A stretch of DNA of 64,000 nucleotides from Amycolatopsis sp. cg9 (GTDB lineage: Bacteria > Actinomycetota > Actinomycetes > Mycobacteriales > Pseudonocardiaceae). Position numbers and translations under genes: made by a program. The notes beneath the pieces were generated by a model. It saw only the letters and a list, made by a program, of their open reading frames with translations, did no database searches and was not told where the DNA came from. The stretch is from positions 2,170,001 to 2,234,000 of the forward strand of contig NZ_CP166850.1 of assembly GCF_041346945.1 (NCBI RefSeq), in the 5' to 3' direction. Shown one piece after another: positions 41,528 through 51,038 of the stretch (positions are counted from its first letter, which is position 1; each line of letters starts with the position of its first letter).

Positions 41528-42594
41528 CGGACGACCTCCGACAACGACGGCGGTGGCGGCGCGACGAACGCCGGCAGCACCGCGACCAGCACGGACAACG
41601 CGTGCACCCAGGAAACCTCCGGCCAGCGCAACGGGCTCAGCGACGGGAACAAGCGGCCGGGGTCGATCCGCGCGGTGGCGAACAGCAGCGCGCACGCACC
41701 GACCCCCGACGCGACGACCAGCGTCTCCGGCCACCGCCACGGGTCCGGCCGGTACGCCGTCCGCCGCACGCGCCGCCCGCCGAGGACGAAGCCGGCGACG
41801 GCCACGGCCAGGCCGCCCGCCAGCAGCGGGACGCCGAGCCACGACGACGTCCCGTCGAGCACGCCGTAGACGCCGACGCACACCCCGGCCAAGCCGGCCA
41901 GGACGCAGGTGGCGATCAGCGCGCGCAGGCCAGGACTCAGGTACGCCCGGCGCCCGTAGCCCCGGGAGTCCATCGCGGCCGCCAGCCGCAGTGACCGGTC
42001 CATCGCGTCCTCCAGCACCGGCACCACGATGCCCTTGACCGCCCGCGGCCCGCGAGTCCGGCCCGCCCGCAGCCGCCGCGCCCGCCGGACGCGTTGCACG
42101 CTTTCGACGAGCTGCGGCGCGACCGTCAGCGCCACCGTCACCGCCGTGCCCACCTCGTACAGCGCGCCCGGCACCGCCTTGAGCAGGCGCTTCGGGTTCG
42201 CCAACGCGTTCGCCGCGCCGACGCAGACCACCATCGTGGCCAGCCGCAGGCCGTCGTAGAAGCCGCCGAGCAGCTCCTCCGCCGACGTCGGTCCGAGCAG
42301 GGACAGCCCGGCGGCGAGCGGGATCCGCGGCAGCGAGAACAGCACGTGCCCGCCGTCGTCGCCGCCGACCAGGATCCGGAAGACCACGCGGGAGGCGACG
42401 ATCAACGCGCCGACGTACGCGTACAGCCGGAACGCCAGCGCCCAGGGCGCGTCAGTCCGCCGGTTCGCGACGACGAACCCGGCGACGGTGATGATCAGGC
42501 CGAGCAGCAGCGGGTTCGTCGTGCGGCTGGCGGCGACGGCCAGCGCGAGCGCCCACGTCCACCAGGCGCCGGGGTGCAGCGCCCTACTCGCCAC
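41524..42594 (-). CDS. ECF transporter transmembrane component EcfT
   Basis: 356 aa from the GTG at 42594. Hydrophobic helices at both ends (WWTWALALAVAASRTTNPLLLGLIITVAG; LRALIATCVLAGLAGVCVGVYGVL). Coupling helices with the Ala-Arg-Gly-type signatures are visible (AAAMDSRGYGRRAY). Longer than minimal EcfT because of extra C-terminal helices. The start overlaps the upstream surface-protein gene by 11 bp, so the two are co-translated. Confidence 0.88.
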   Translation of the reverse strand: MASRALHPGAWWTWALALAVAASRTTNPLLLGLIITVAGFVVANRRTDAPWALAFRLYAYVGALIVASRVVFRILVGGDDGGHVLFSLPRIPLAAGLSLLGPTSAEELLGGFYDGLRLATMVVCVGAANALANPKRLLKAVPGALYEVGTAVTVALTVAPQLVESVQRVRRARRLRAGRTRGPRAVKGIVVPVLEDAMDRSLRLAAAMDSRGYGRRAYLSPGLRALIATCVLAGLAGVCVGVYGVLDGTSSWLGVPLLAGGLAVAVAGFVLGGRRVRRTAYRPDPWRWPETLVVASGVGACALLFATARIDPGRLFPSLSPLRWPEVSWVHALSVLVAVLPAFVAPPPPSLSEVVR

Positions 42595-43213
42595 GGCGAC
42601 GGCGGCGCGACGCGAGGAACACGCCCGCGCCACCGAGGACCAGGATCACGGCGGCACCGATCACGAAGCCCCACGGGAATTCGACGTCGCCGGCTTTCGA
42701 GACGTCCGGAGCGGCCGTCGCGGCCTGCCGCACCGGAGCCACCTTCGGCGGCGCCGGCAGGTCGTTCGCCGACTTCGGCCGCGCGAACGCCCAGCCCTCG
42801 AACCCACCGGGGGCCGGCTTCGCGGTCTGCGCGCCTTCCTGGCTCGACGTCCAGCTGCCGCCGGCGGAGGCGTGCCAGTAGCTCCAGTACGCCGTGGCCG
42901 ACGGCATCCCCGCGCACGACTCGACGTCGGGTCCCGGCTGGCCCGCGATCCGGCAGGCCACGGCCAGGCCGTACTTCTGCGAACCGGCGACCTCGACGCC
43001 GGCGTCCTGCAGGGCCGCGATGCCGTTCGCCGGCGCGCCGGGGACGCAGCGGATCAGCGGCTGCGGGCCCAGGTCGCCGAAGTCGACGACCACCGTGACG
43101 CCGCCGCCCTCCGGGCAGGGCCCGTCCGTGCCCGCCGCCGACGCGGGCGCGGCGCCCACGAAGGCGGCGCCGAACAGGAGAGCGCAGACGACGGCGAAAC
43201 GGGAGGCGATCAT
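42584..43213 (-). CDS. Secreted, membrane-anchored protein of the SCO2322 type
   Basis: 209 aa. A signal peptide (to about ASAAG, residue 27) precedes an outer domain with two conserved Cys-containing stretches (DGPCPEGGGVTVVVDF, LIRCVPGAPANG, VACRIAGQPG, VESCAG) and Trp-rich YWSYWHASAGGSWTSSQEGA. A Pro/Ala linker and one C-terminal helix (WGFVIGAAVILVLGGAGVFLA) ending RRRRRGE anchor it. Streptomyces proteins of this kind precede ECF genes; the beta-rich core resembles DUF4430/transcobalamin-like ligand-binding domains. It probably captures the ECF substrate outside the cell (inference). Confidence 0.78.
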   Translation of the reverse strand: MIASRFAVVCALLFGAAFVGAAPASAAGTDGPCPEGGGVTVVVDFGDLGPQPLIRCVPGAPANGIAALQDAGVEVAGSQKYGLAVACRIAGQPGPDVESCAGMPSATAYWSYWHASAGGSWTSSQEGAQTAKPAPGGFEGWAFARPKSANDLPAPPKVAPVRQAATAAPDVSKAGDVEFPWGFVIGAAVILVLGGAGVFLASRRRRRGE

Positions 43214-43290
43214 GCAGGCACTTTAGCCAGGACGGCACCCGCCGAAGGTGCGGTTCCGGCGCGACGAGCAACACACCTAGACTGCGGGCC

Positions 43291-44196
43291 GTGGGACAGC
43301 TCATCGCGGACGGACAGCTGCGCGTCGGCCTGATCGGCGCCGGCCCGTGGGCGAAGACGGTGCACGCGCCGGGCCTCGCGGATCACCCCGGCACGGCGCT
43401 GACCGCGGTCTGGGCCCGGCGGCCGGAGGCGGCGCAAACGCTTGCGGAGACGCACTGCGCGACCGCGGCCGCCAGCGTCGAGGAGCTGTTCGAGCAGGTC
43501 GACGCGGTCGCGCTCGCCGTCCCGCCGTCGATCCAGGCCGAGCTGGGCGTGCGCGCGGCCGAAGCCGGGAAGCACCTGATCCTCGAGAAGCCGATCGCCG
43601 CCGACCTCGAGGGCGCGCGACGGCTGGCCGACGCGGTCGCCGCCGCCGACGTCGCCGCGCTCGTCGTGCTGACCCTGCGGTACTCGACGCAGACCCAGGA
43701 GTGGCTCGCCGGCCTCGCCCAGGCGGGCGGCTGGGCGGGCGGTGGCGCGCGCTGGCTGTCCGGTGCGCTGCTCGGGGGTCAGTACGCGGCGTCGGAGTGG
43801 CGCCAGGACGACGGCGGCGCGCTGTTCGACATCGGCCCGCACGCGCTCGACCTCCTCGACGCCGCGCTCGGCCCGATCACCGGCGTCGTCGCCGCGCGGC
43901 GGAGCCCCGGCGACCTCTGGCACCTGATGCTCGCCCACGAAGACGGCGTGATCAGCACCGCCACGCTCTCGCTGCGGCTGCCGGTGCAGCCGACTGTCGT
44001 CGAACTCGCCGTCTGGGGTCAGCACGGCTACCGGACGCTCGGCCGCAAACCGGGCTCGGCGCAGGAGTCCTACACCGCGCTCCTGGACGACTTCGCGGCG
44101 ATGATCGCCAGCGGCACGACGACCCACCCGTGCGACGTCCGGCGCGGCCTGCACCTGCAGACGCTGCTCGACCAGGCCCGCCGGCTCGCCGAGTAG
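43291..44196 (+). CDS. Gfo/Idh/MocA-family oxidoreductase
   Basis: 301 aa from the GTG at 43291; -10 TAGACT (43278-43283) ends 7 nt before it, so the mRNA is probably leaderless. Rossmann fold with RVGLIGAGPWAKTVHAP (~11-27) and the hallmark LILEKPIA (~97-104). The C-terminal domain has the catalytic-region motif GGALFDIGPHALDLLDA. The family reduces or oxidises sugars, inositols and similar compounds with NAD(P); substrate unknown. Confidence 0.9.
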   Translation: MGQLIADGQLRVGLIGAGPWAKTVHAPGLADHPGTALTAVWARRPEAAQTLAETHCATAAASVEELFEQVDAVALAVPPSIQAELGVRAAEAGKHLILEKPIAADLEGARRLADAVAAADVAALVVLTLRYSTQTQEWLAGLAQAGGWAGGGARWLSGALLGGQYAASEWRQDDGGALFDIGPHALDLLDAALGPITGVVAARRSPGDLWHLMLAHEDGVISTATLSLRLPVQPTVVELAVWGQHGYRTLGRKPGSAQESYTALLDDFAAMIASGTTTHPCDVRRGLHLQTLLDQARRLAE

Positions 44197-44220
44197 TACA
44201 CAGGCCCCTTTCGCGCGATT

Positions 44221-44295
44221 CCGTTGTGGAACAACGGTTTCCGCCACCATCCCCCATTTCTTCCACAGGGTTGTCCACAGTTTCCACTGTGGACA
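44221..44295. promoter_or_regulatory. Clustered palindromes with DnaA-box-like sequences
   Basis: In the 239-bp gap between the oxidoreductase and vanZ, CCGTTGT-N3-ACAACGG (44221-44237) is followed by TTGTCCACAG (44271-44280) facing its inverse CTGTGGACA (44287-44295). TTGTCCACA is the actinobacterial DnaA-box consensus. Possible operator or DnaA titration sites; nothing else marks an origin. Confidence 0.5.
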
Positions 44296-44435
44296 GTGCG
44301 CCTCCCGACCGAACCACGGCGGGAGGGACTCCGCCACCGGAAAGATCACCGAATAGTGCGGCTCGCTCGGACTGCCGAGTCGATCTTGCGATGCGAAGGT
44401 GATTTTGAGTGGAGGGGTTCCGAGAGAGGAGGCGC

Positions 44436-45092
44436 ATGGAAGCCTTGCTTCGCGCCTTCTGGGGGATGATTCCGATTTCGGCGATCGCGCTGCCGTACGC
44501 GCTGGTCGGCTGGCCGCTGCTCGCGGCCCGGCGTCGCCGAAGACTCCCGGTCCGCTTCGCGACCGCGACGGCCGGCGTCGACTGCGCCGCGCTGCTCGTT
44601 GCCTTTCTGGTGTTTTGCCTGGTCATCATGCCGGTCGGCGGTTCTTCCGAGAGCACTCTCGACCTCGTTCCCGGCTCCGACATCACCGCGGCGTTCGCCG
44701 ACGACGGTTCACTCTGGCAGGTGATCGGCAACGTCCTGCTGCTCTGCCCGCTCGGCGCGCTGCTGCCCCTCCGGATGCGGCGGCTGCGCACGCTCGCGCG
44801 CATCGCGCTGGCCGCGTTGCTCGCGTCCCTGCTGGTGGAAGGTACGCAATATCTGATCCACTCCGGCCGGGTCACCTCGACCGACGACGTCCTGCTGAAC
44901 ACCGCGGGCGCGACGCTCGGCGCGGCGCTGAGCCGTCGCGGGTGGCGCGCGCTGGACCCGCCGCCACCGGCGCCGGTCGCCATTCCGGCGCAGCGGCGGC
45001 GGATCTGCGAGTCGCCCACGCTCCGGATGCGCGTGCCGCGTTCGGTGTGGGACACGCGCTACGCCGCGATCGCCCACCCGGAGCGCCGGTAA
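44436..45092 (+). CDS. VanZ-family membrane protein
   Basis: 218 aa from the ATG at 44436, preceded at short distance by GAGGAGG; a GTG at 44409 is an alternative. Four or five helices including IALPYALVGWPLLAARR, VDCAALLVAFLVFCLVIMPVGG and LWQVIGNVLLLCPLGALLPLR, and the VanZ motif SLLVEGTQYLIHSGRVTSTDDVLLNTAGATLG. VanZ proteins are linked to teicoplanin resistance in enterococci, but most homologues are of unknown function. Arg-rich cytoplasmic tail of ~45 residues. Confidence 0.85.
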   Translation: MEALLRAFWGMIPISAIALPYALVGWPLLAARRRRRLPVRFATATAGVDCAALLVAFLVFCLVIMPVGGSSESTLDLVPGSDITAAFADDGSLWQVIGNVLLLCPLGALLPLRMRRLRTLARIALAALLASLLVEGTQYLIHSGRVTSTDDVLLNTAGATLGAALSRRGWRALDPPPPAPVAIPAQRRRICESPTLRMRVPRSVWDTRYAAIAHPERR

Positions 45093-45267
45093 ACCGGTTG
45101 CGGCCGGTGCGAAACTGGGGGTGAAGAGCCCCTTCGAGTCGAGGAATGACCGCCTATGCCTGGCGCCGCGTTCGGCGTCGGCCCTCGCTAGGCCCGACGC
45201 CCAGCGACCTGCCCGCGTGCCGCGTCCGGCGGCCGCGGTTCCTTGGCGTGCTTTTCGAAAGGCTCGA

Positions 45268-46014
45268 ATGTCTGCCATCCAGACCTATGTCCGCAAGACG
45301 GCGCCGCACGGCCGTGAGACCGAGCGGGTCGGCCCGTTCCTGGCGACCTACTCGCCCGGTACGGCGCACCCGATGCTCAACTACGCGATCCCGGACGACG
45401 GCGCGAAGCCGGCCGCGGCCGAGATCGACGCGCTCACCGCGGCGTACCGGCGGCGGGACCTGCTCCCGCGGCTGGAGTACTTCACCGACGTCGCCCCCGA
45501 CCTGGAGAAACTGCTGGTCGAGGCGGGGTACGCGCTCGAACGGCGGGTGCCGCTGATGACCTGCGGCCCCGCCGAGCGGATCGACCGGCCCGTCCCGGCG
45601 GGGATCCGGCTGCGCGCACCGGAGTCCGGCGAGGACTTCCGGCGCCTGCGATCGGCGCAGAACACGGCGTTCGGCGAACCCGCCGAGATCGGTGCCGAAG
45701 AGGTCGAAAAGCTGCAGGCCGGCTCGGGTGTCCGGCACCTGCTGGCGGAGGACGTCGCCACCGGGGCGGTCGTCGGCGGCGGCCTCGCGCTCGAGGTCGT
45801 CGACGGCACCACCGAGGTGGCCGGGATCGCCGTGCTCGAGCCGTACCGCGGGCGCGGGATCGCCGCGGCGCTCACCGCGCGGCTCACCCGGGAAGTCCAC
45901 GAGGCCGGTGCCCACACGGCGTTCCTCACCCCCGGTGACCTGGGGATCGGCAACGTCTACGCTCGCGTCGGCTACCGGCCGGCCGGGGAGTGCGTGCACC
46001 TGTCCTTGGGTTAA
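45268..46014 (+). CDS. GNAT-family N-acetyltransferase
   Basis: 248 aa from the ATG at 45268; the frame continues upstream but composition there is not protein-like. The acetyl-CoA-binding loop AVLEPYRGRGIAAALTARL and the C-terminal YARVGYRPAGECVHL strand are clear in the second half; the first half (LATYSPGTAHPMLNYAIP; LEKLLVEAGYALERRVPLMTC) is a second, degenerate GNAT-like domain. Substrate unknown. Convergent with arfB, with 4 bp overlap. Confidence 0.85.
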   Translation: MSAIQTYVRKTAPHGRETERVGPFLATYSPGTAHPMLNYAIPDDGAKPAAAEIDALTAAYRRRDLLPRLEYFTDVAPDLEKLLVEAGYALERRVPLMTCGPAERIDRPVPAGIRLRAPESGEDFRRLRSAQNTAFGEPAEIGAEEVEKLQAGSGVRHLLAEDVATGAVVGGGLALEVVDGTTEVAGIAVLEPYRGRGIAAALTARLTREVHEAGAHTAFLTPGDLGIGNVYARVGYRPAGECVHLSLG

Positions 46015-46442
46015 TCGTCGAAGCGGCCGGAGCGGCCACGTTTCACGTCGCTCCGGCGCTTCTTCGACGCCAGGCGGCGCTCCTTGGAACCGCGGGACGG
46101 TTTCGTGGCGCGCCGCTTGGCGGGCGGCGGCGCTGACGCGTCGAGCAGCAGGTTCGCCAGCCGCCCGCGCGCCGCTTCGCGGTTTTGCAGCTGCGATCGG
46201 TGCTCGCTGGCCGCGATGGTCAGGACGCCGTCGACCAGCCGGGGCCCGAGCGCGGCCAGCACGCGGTCGCGCAGGTGCTCCGGGATCGACGGCGACGCGG
46301 CGACGTCGAACGACAGCTCGACGCGCGAGTCCGTGGTGTTGACGCCCTGGCCGCCCGGGCCCGACGAGCGCGAAAAGCGCTCGCTGAGCTCGGCCTCGGG
46401 GACGACGAACCGGGCGCCGACCACGACGTCCCCGGTGGCCAC
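46011..46442 (-). CDS. arfB: Peptidyl-tRNA hydrolase ArfB (YaeJ-type, GGQ protein)
   Basis: 143 aa. Codon-independent release factor rescuing stalled ribosomes. The GGQ loop lies in SRSSGPGGQGVNTTDSRVEL, and the Arg/Lys-rich tail (KERRLASKKRRSDVKRGR) that enters the empty mRNA channel is present. It follows purM by 2 bp, so it is in the purF-purM transcript. Confidence 0.93.
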   Translation of the reverse strand: MATGDVVVGARFVVPEAELSERFSRSSGPGGQGVNTTDSRVELSFDVAASPSIPEHLRDRVLAALGPRLVDGVLTIAASEHRSQLQNREAARGRLANLLLDASAPPPAKRRATKPSRGSKERRLASKKRRSDVKRGRSGRFDD

Positions 46443-46444
46443 GG

Positions 46445-47515
<1,071 letters not shown>

Positions 47516-47543
47516 GGTGGAAGGACTCCTCTGGAAGGAACTG

Positions 47544-49070
47544 CTAGGGACGCCGGACGGCGTCTTCGGCACCGTACCCGGCGGGGCTGACCGGGGTCGC
47601 CGCGCCATTGACCGAGTCGAGGCTTTCGAGCAGGTGCTTTCCGATCAGCGCGTCCTCCGGGAGCGCGATCGGGTACTCGCCGGAGAAGCACGCCGTGCAC
47701 AGCCGCGACTTCGGCTGTTCCGTCGCCGCGACCAGGCCGTCCAGGGAAATGTAGCCCAGGGAGTCGGCTCCGATCGAGCGCCGGATGCCGTCGGTGTCGA
47801 CACCGTTCGCGACCAGCTCGGCCCGCGACGCGAAGTCGATGCCGTAGAAGCACGGCCAGCGCACGGGCGGTGACGCGATCCGGACGTGCACCTCGAGCGC
47901 GCCGGCCTCCCGCAGCATCCGGACCAGCGCGCGCTGGGTGTTGCCGCGGACGATCGAGTCGTCCACCACGACCAGGCGCTTGCCGCGGATGACGTCGCGC
48001 AGCGGGTTCAGCTTGAGGCGGATGCCCAGCTGGCGGATGGTCTGCGACGGCTGGATGAACGTGCGCCCGACGTAGGCGTTCTTCACCAGGCCGGTGCCGT
48101 AGGGGATGCCGGAGCCCTGCGCGTAGCCGATCGCGGCCGGCGTGCCCGACTCCGGCACCGGCATCACGAGGTCGGCCTCGACCGGCTGCTCCTGCGCCAG
48201 GCGGCGGCCGATCTCGACGCGGGTGGCGTGCACGCCGCGGCCGGCGATCGTGGTGTCGGGGCGCGCGAGGTAGACGTACTCGAAGACGCAGCCCTTGGGG
48301 TCCGGGTTCGCGAACCGGGAGGACCGCAGGCCCTCGGCGTCGATGGCGATGAGCTCGCCGGGCTCGACCTCGCGGACGAAGGACGCGCCGACGATGTCGA
48401 GGCCCGCCGTCTCGCTCGAGACGACCCAGCCGCGCTCCAGCCGGCCGAGCACCAGCGGGTGCACGCCGTGCGGGTCACGGGCCGCGTACAGCGTGTTCTC
48501 GTCGGAGAACACCAGGCAGAAGGCGCCCTTCAGGGTGGGCAGCAGCTCCATGGCCGCGGCCTCGATGCCCTTGTCGGCGGCGTTCGCGGCGAGCAGGCCG
48601 CAGATGAGGTCCGAGTCGCTCGACGAGCCGGTCAGGCCCGCGTGCGGCTTGAGGCCCGCCTCGATGGTGCGTTCGCGCAGCTCGGCCGTGTTGACGAGGT
48701 TGCCGTTGTGCGCGAAGGAGAGGCCGCTGCCGGTCTCGGTGGTGCGGAAGATCGGCTGCGCGTTCTCCCAGATGGTCGCACCGGTGGTCGAGTACCGGCA
48801 GTGCCCGACGGCGATGTGGCCCTGCAGCGACTGCAGGATCTGCTCGTCGAACACCTGGCTGACCAGGCCGAGGTCCTTGAAGACCACGATCTGCGAGCCG
48901 TCGGAGACGGAGATGCCGGCGGCCTCCTGCCCGCGGTGCTGCAGGGCGTAGAGGCCGTAGTAGGTCAGCTTCGCGACTTCTTCCCCGGGAGCCCAGACGC
49001 CGAAGACGCCACACTCCTCACGGGGTTCCGGTTCGGGCTGGTCGGACACGACTTGCGGGTCGGAAACCAC
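47544..49070 (-). CDS. purF: Amidophosphoribosyltransferase PurF
   Basis: 508 aa. First committed step of purine synthesis. A 19-residue propeptide precedes the N-terminal nucleophile Cys20 (EECGVFGVW). The glutaminase domain shows LQHRGQEAAGI, GHCRYSTTG and FAHNGNLVN; the PRTase domain shows PVPESGTPAAIGYA and the PRPP loop LVVVDDSIVRGNT. Cysteines for a 4Fe-4S cluster fit GCVFEY, CFYGID and LCTACFSGEYP. GTG start. Same transcript as purM and arfB. Confidence 0.97.
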   Translation of the reverse strand: MVSDPQVVSDQPEPEPREECGVFGVWAPGEEVAKLTYYGLYALQHRGQEAAGISVSDGSQIVVFKDLGLVSQVFDEQILQSLQGHIAVGHCRYSTTGATIWENAQPIFRTTETGSGLSFAHNGNLVNTAELRERTIEAGLKPHAGLTGSSSDSDLICGLLAANAADKGIEAAAMELLPTLKGAFCLVFSDENTLYAARDPHGVHPLVLGRLERGWVVSSETAGLDIVGASFVREVEPGELIAIDAEGLRSSRFANPDPKGCVFEYVYLARPDTTIAGRGVHATRVEIGRRLAQEQPVEADLVMPVPESGTPAAIGYAQGSGIPYGTGLVKNAYVGRTFIQPSQTIRQLGIRLKLNPLRDVIRGKRLVVVDDSIVRGNTQRALVRMLREAGALEVHVRIASPPVRWPCFYGIDFASRAELVANGVDTDGIRRSIGADSLGYISLDGLVAATEQPKSRLCTACFSGEYPIALPEDALIGKHLLESLDSVNGAATPVSPAGYGAEDAVRRP

Positions 49071-49188
49071 CGAGGAGCTCCTGGGAAGACGTGGTCAGGC
49101 CGGTTTCAGTGTAGACGGTGCGGACATGAGTCAGGCCCCGCCCGGAGTGGTTCTGACCACTTCGGACGGGGCCCGCAAACTTGGGGTT

Positions 49189-49494
49189 CTAGCACGCATC
49201 CGGCAACGCGAGGATCTCGGAGAGCACCTGTGCGCCTTCGCCGCGGCGGCGCCAAAGCCACCGCTCCGGCTCGAAGATGTTGTCTTCGGTGCCGGGCATC
49301 CGGGTCGCCTCCACGTCGTCCTCGGCGTTGAGCCGGACCACGTCCACCACGTCGTCGTGCACCCGCACGCCGACGACGGCGAGGACCTCGCCACGCTCGT
49401 CGGCGGGGTGGACGAACTGGTAACCGCGAGCCACCAGCTCCTGCAATCCGGTCTCGATGTCGAAGACGGGGGCGACGACCTCAGCCGAGGACAT
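49189..49494 (-). CDS. Small conserved protein linked to DUF397 gene
   Basis: 101 aa from the ATG at 49494, overlapping the end of the DUF397 gene by 14 bp, so translation is coupled. Acidic, without membrane helix: FDIETGLQELVARGYQFVHPADERGEVLAVVGVRVHDDVVDVVRLNAEDD, then EPERWLWRRRGEG. Not recognised as a named domain. Gene order suggests a role with the XRE/DUF397 pair, but it may simply be a neighbour. Confidence 0.7.
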   Translation of the reverse strand: MSSAEVVAPVFDIETGLQELVARGYQFVHPADERGEVLAVVGVRVHDDVVDVVRLNAEDDVEATRMPGTEDNIFEPERWLWRRRGEGAQVLSEILALPDAC

Positions 49495-49720
49495 CGTCGA
49501 ATTCACCGTCCTTGGCGCCCGCCAGGAAGGCCGCCATTTCCGCGCGCGTATACACGAGCGCCGGGCCGGTGGGGAAGCGCGAATTGCGCATCGCGATCTC
49601 GCCGTTGGACAGCGGCGCCACCTCGACGCAGTTGCCGTAAGCGCCACTGTAGCTCGCCTTGCGCCACTGGGCGCCGGAGAGCCGATCGGCCGGGATGCCG
49701 TTCTCGAATTGCTCTGCCAC
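49481..49720 (-). CDS. DUF397 protein
   Basis: 79 aa from the GTG at 49720. The family core is obvious: WRKASYSGAYGNCVEVAPL, then IAMRNSRFPTGPALVYTRAEMAAFLAGAKDGEFD. DUF397 proteins are encoded beside XRE/DUF5753 regulators throughout actinomycetes and are thought to antagonise or tune them, toxin-antitoxin-like, as with Streptomyces Scr1/BldB-type pairs. The XRE gene lies directly upstream on the same strand. Confidence 0.92.
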   Translation of the reverse strand: MAEQFENGIPADRLSGAQWRKASYSGAYGNCVEVAPLSNGEIAMRNSRFPTGPALVYTRAEMAAFLAGAKDGEFDDVLG

Positions 49721-49871
49721 GTTCCCACCTCTCGAAGCGGATTTGCCCCGGGCGCCGCATCTGCATGTGCATTTGCCCGCGTATCGAAGGCTAGCACGTG
49801 TGCCTGCAACGGTAAATGCACGTGCAGAAGTTCTTGCAAAGTTCTCGGACGGTAAAGAATCACCTGGTCAC

Positions 49872-49915
49872 GGTTAACCTATCGGGTGATAGGCAGCTTC
49901 CCTTTCGGGTTAACC
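49872..49915. promoter_or_regulatory. Pair of GGTTAACC palindromes before the DUF397 gene
   Basis: GGTTAACC occurs at 49872-49879 and 49908-49915 (36 bp apart) in the 275-bp gap between the XRE stop and the DUF397 start; a related CGTTAACCCG lies at 50933-50942 upstream of the XRE gene. These AT-rich palindromes stand out and are candidate binding sites of the XRE regulator. Confidence 0.55.
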
Positions 49916-49995
49916 ACTACGAGTAGTTACCGGTCAGCGGAGCACCGCACGAGAGCGAACTCCGGAGAGTGACGACGAGAAGCGGCGGCGAGGGG

Positions 49996-50874
49996 TCAGA
50001 TCTCGGCGCGGCGCTTCGCCAGCAGGGCGCGGCTCCGCTCCGGCGTTTCCGAGTCGACCGCCAGCATGTCGAGCGCGCGGCTGTACTTCTCGATCTCTTC
50101 GCGCTTCTCGATGTAGTGCGCACCGGTCATGTACTCGACGTACGCGATGTTCGGCAGTTCCGGCTCGCCGAACCGCAGCAGCGAAAACGCGTGTTCCGCG
50201 GACAGGCCGCTGCGCGTGTACGGCAGGACCTGGATCGACACGTGCGGCAGCGCGCTCATCTCGAGCAGGTATTCGATCTGCTGCTTGAGGACCTTGACCC
50301 CGCCGATGGGTCGGTGGAGCACCGATTCGTCGAGGACCATCCAGACGCGCGGCGCGTCCGGCCTGCTGAACATCTTCTGCCGGCGCATCCGCAGCGCGAC
50401 GAGCTGGTCGACCCGCTCGTCGGCCATCTCCGAACGGCCGTGGCTGAAGATCGCGCGGGCGTACGGCTCGATCTGGAGCAGGCCCGAGACGTAGATCGGC
50501 TCCCAGATCTGGATTCGAGCGGCGGCTTCTTCGAGGCCGACGAGGTCGGTGAACCAGTTCGGCATGGTGTCGCCGAAGCGCCGCCACCAGCCCGGCTCGT
50601 TCGACTGCTTGACCATGTCGAGGAACGTCTGGCGTTCCGTCGAGTCCTCGACGCCGTACATCGTCAGCAGGTCGGTGACGTCGCGTTCCTTGAAGCCGAC
50701 GCGGCCCAGCTCGAGCCGGCTGATCTTCGATTCGGACCCGCGGATGTTGTACCCGGCCTGCTGGCGGGTGATGCCGGCTTCCTCACGGAGCCGCCGCAGC
50801 TGCGAGCCCAGGATCATGCGGCGCGCCGTGGGGCCGATGTTCTGTTCTCCTGCGGACGCGTTCACCGCGTTCAT
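49996..50874 (-). CDS. XRE-family regulator with DUF5753 (Scr1-like)
   Basis: 292 aa from the ATG at 50874, preceded by GGAAGG at 7 nt; a GTG at 50895 is an alternative. HTH: LGSQLRRLREEAGITRQQAGYNIRGSESKISRLELGRVGFKERD (~20-65). The rest is the DUF5753 domain (WEPIYVSGLLQIEPYARAIF; VLDESVLHRPIGG; VSIQVLPYTRSGLSAEHAFSLLRF). Such proteins pair with DUF397 and modulate development and antibiotic synthesis in Streptomyces. Divergent from a DUF574 methyltransferase gene. Confidence 0.92.
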   Translation of the reverse strand: MNAVNASAGEQNIGPTARRMILGSQLRRLREEAGITRQQAGYNIRGSESKISRLELGRVGFKERDVTDLLTMYGVEDSTERQTFLDMVKQSNEPGWWRRFGDTMPNWFTDLVGLEEAAARIQIWEPIYVSGLLQIEPYARAIFSHGRSEMADERVDQLVALRMRRQKMFSRPDAPRVWMVLDESVLHRPIGGVKVLKQQIEYLLEMSALPHVSIQVLPYTRSGLSAEHAFSLLRFGEPELPNIAYVEYMTGAHYIEKREEIEKYSRALDMLAVDSETPERSRALLAKRRAEI

Positions 50875-51038
50875 TCCCGGACCTTCCGCGCTCACGTCAC
50901 CAGGGGGTTCTAGCCCGACTACCGAAAGTACACGTTAACCCGTCCTGCGCAAAGAGGTGACCCGGTTTACCCCGTGCGCGCGTCGGCCTACTCTACGTAG
51001 AGTACGAGACTTTCGACACAGAACTTGCGAGGTTCAAG

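Noticed and set aside
43214..43290. Cobalamin riboswitch before the ECF operon
   Set aside because: The divergent gap is only 77 bp and shows no B12-box; too short for the element.
45093..45267. Possible tRNA or small gene before the GNAT gene
   Set aside because: Short hairpins are present but no cloverleaf with TTCRANNY-type T-loop and anticodon arm; the in-frame extension is not protein-like.
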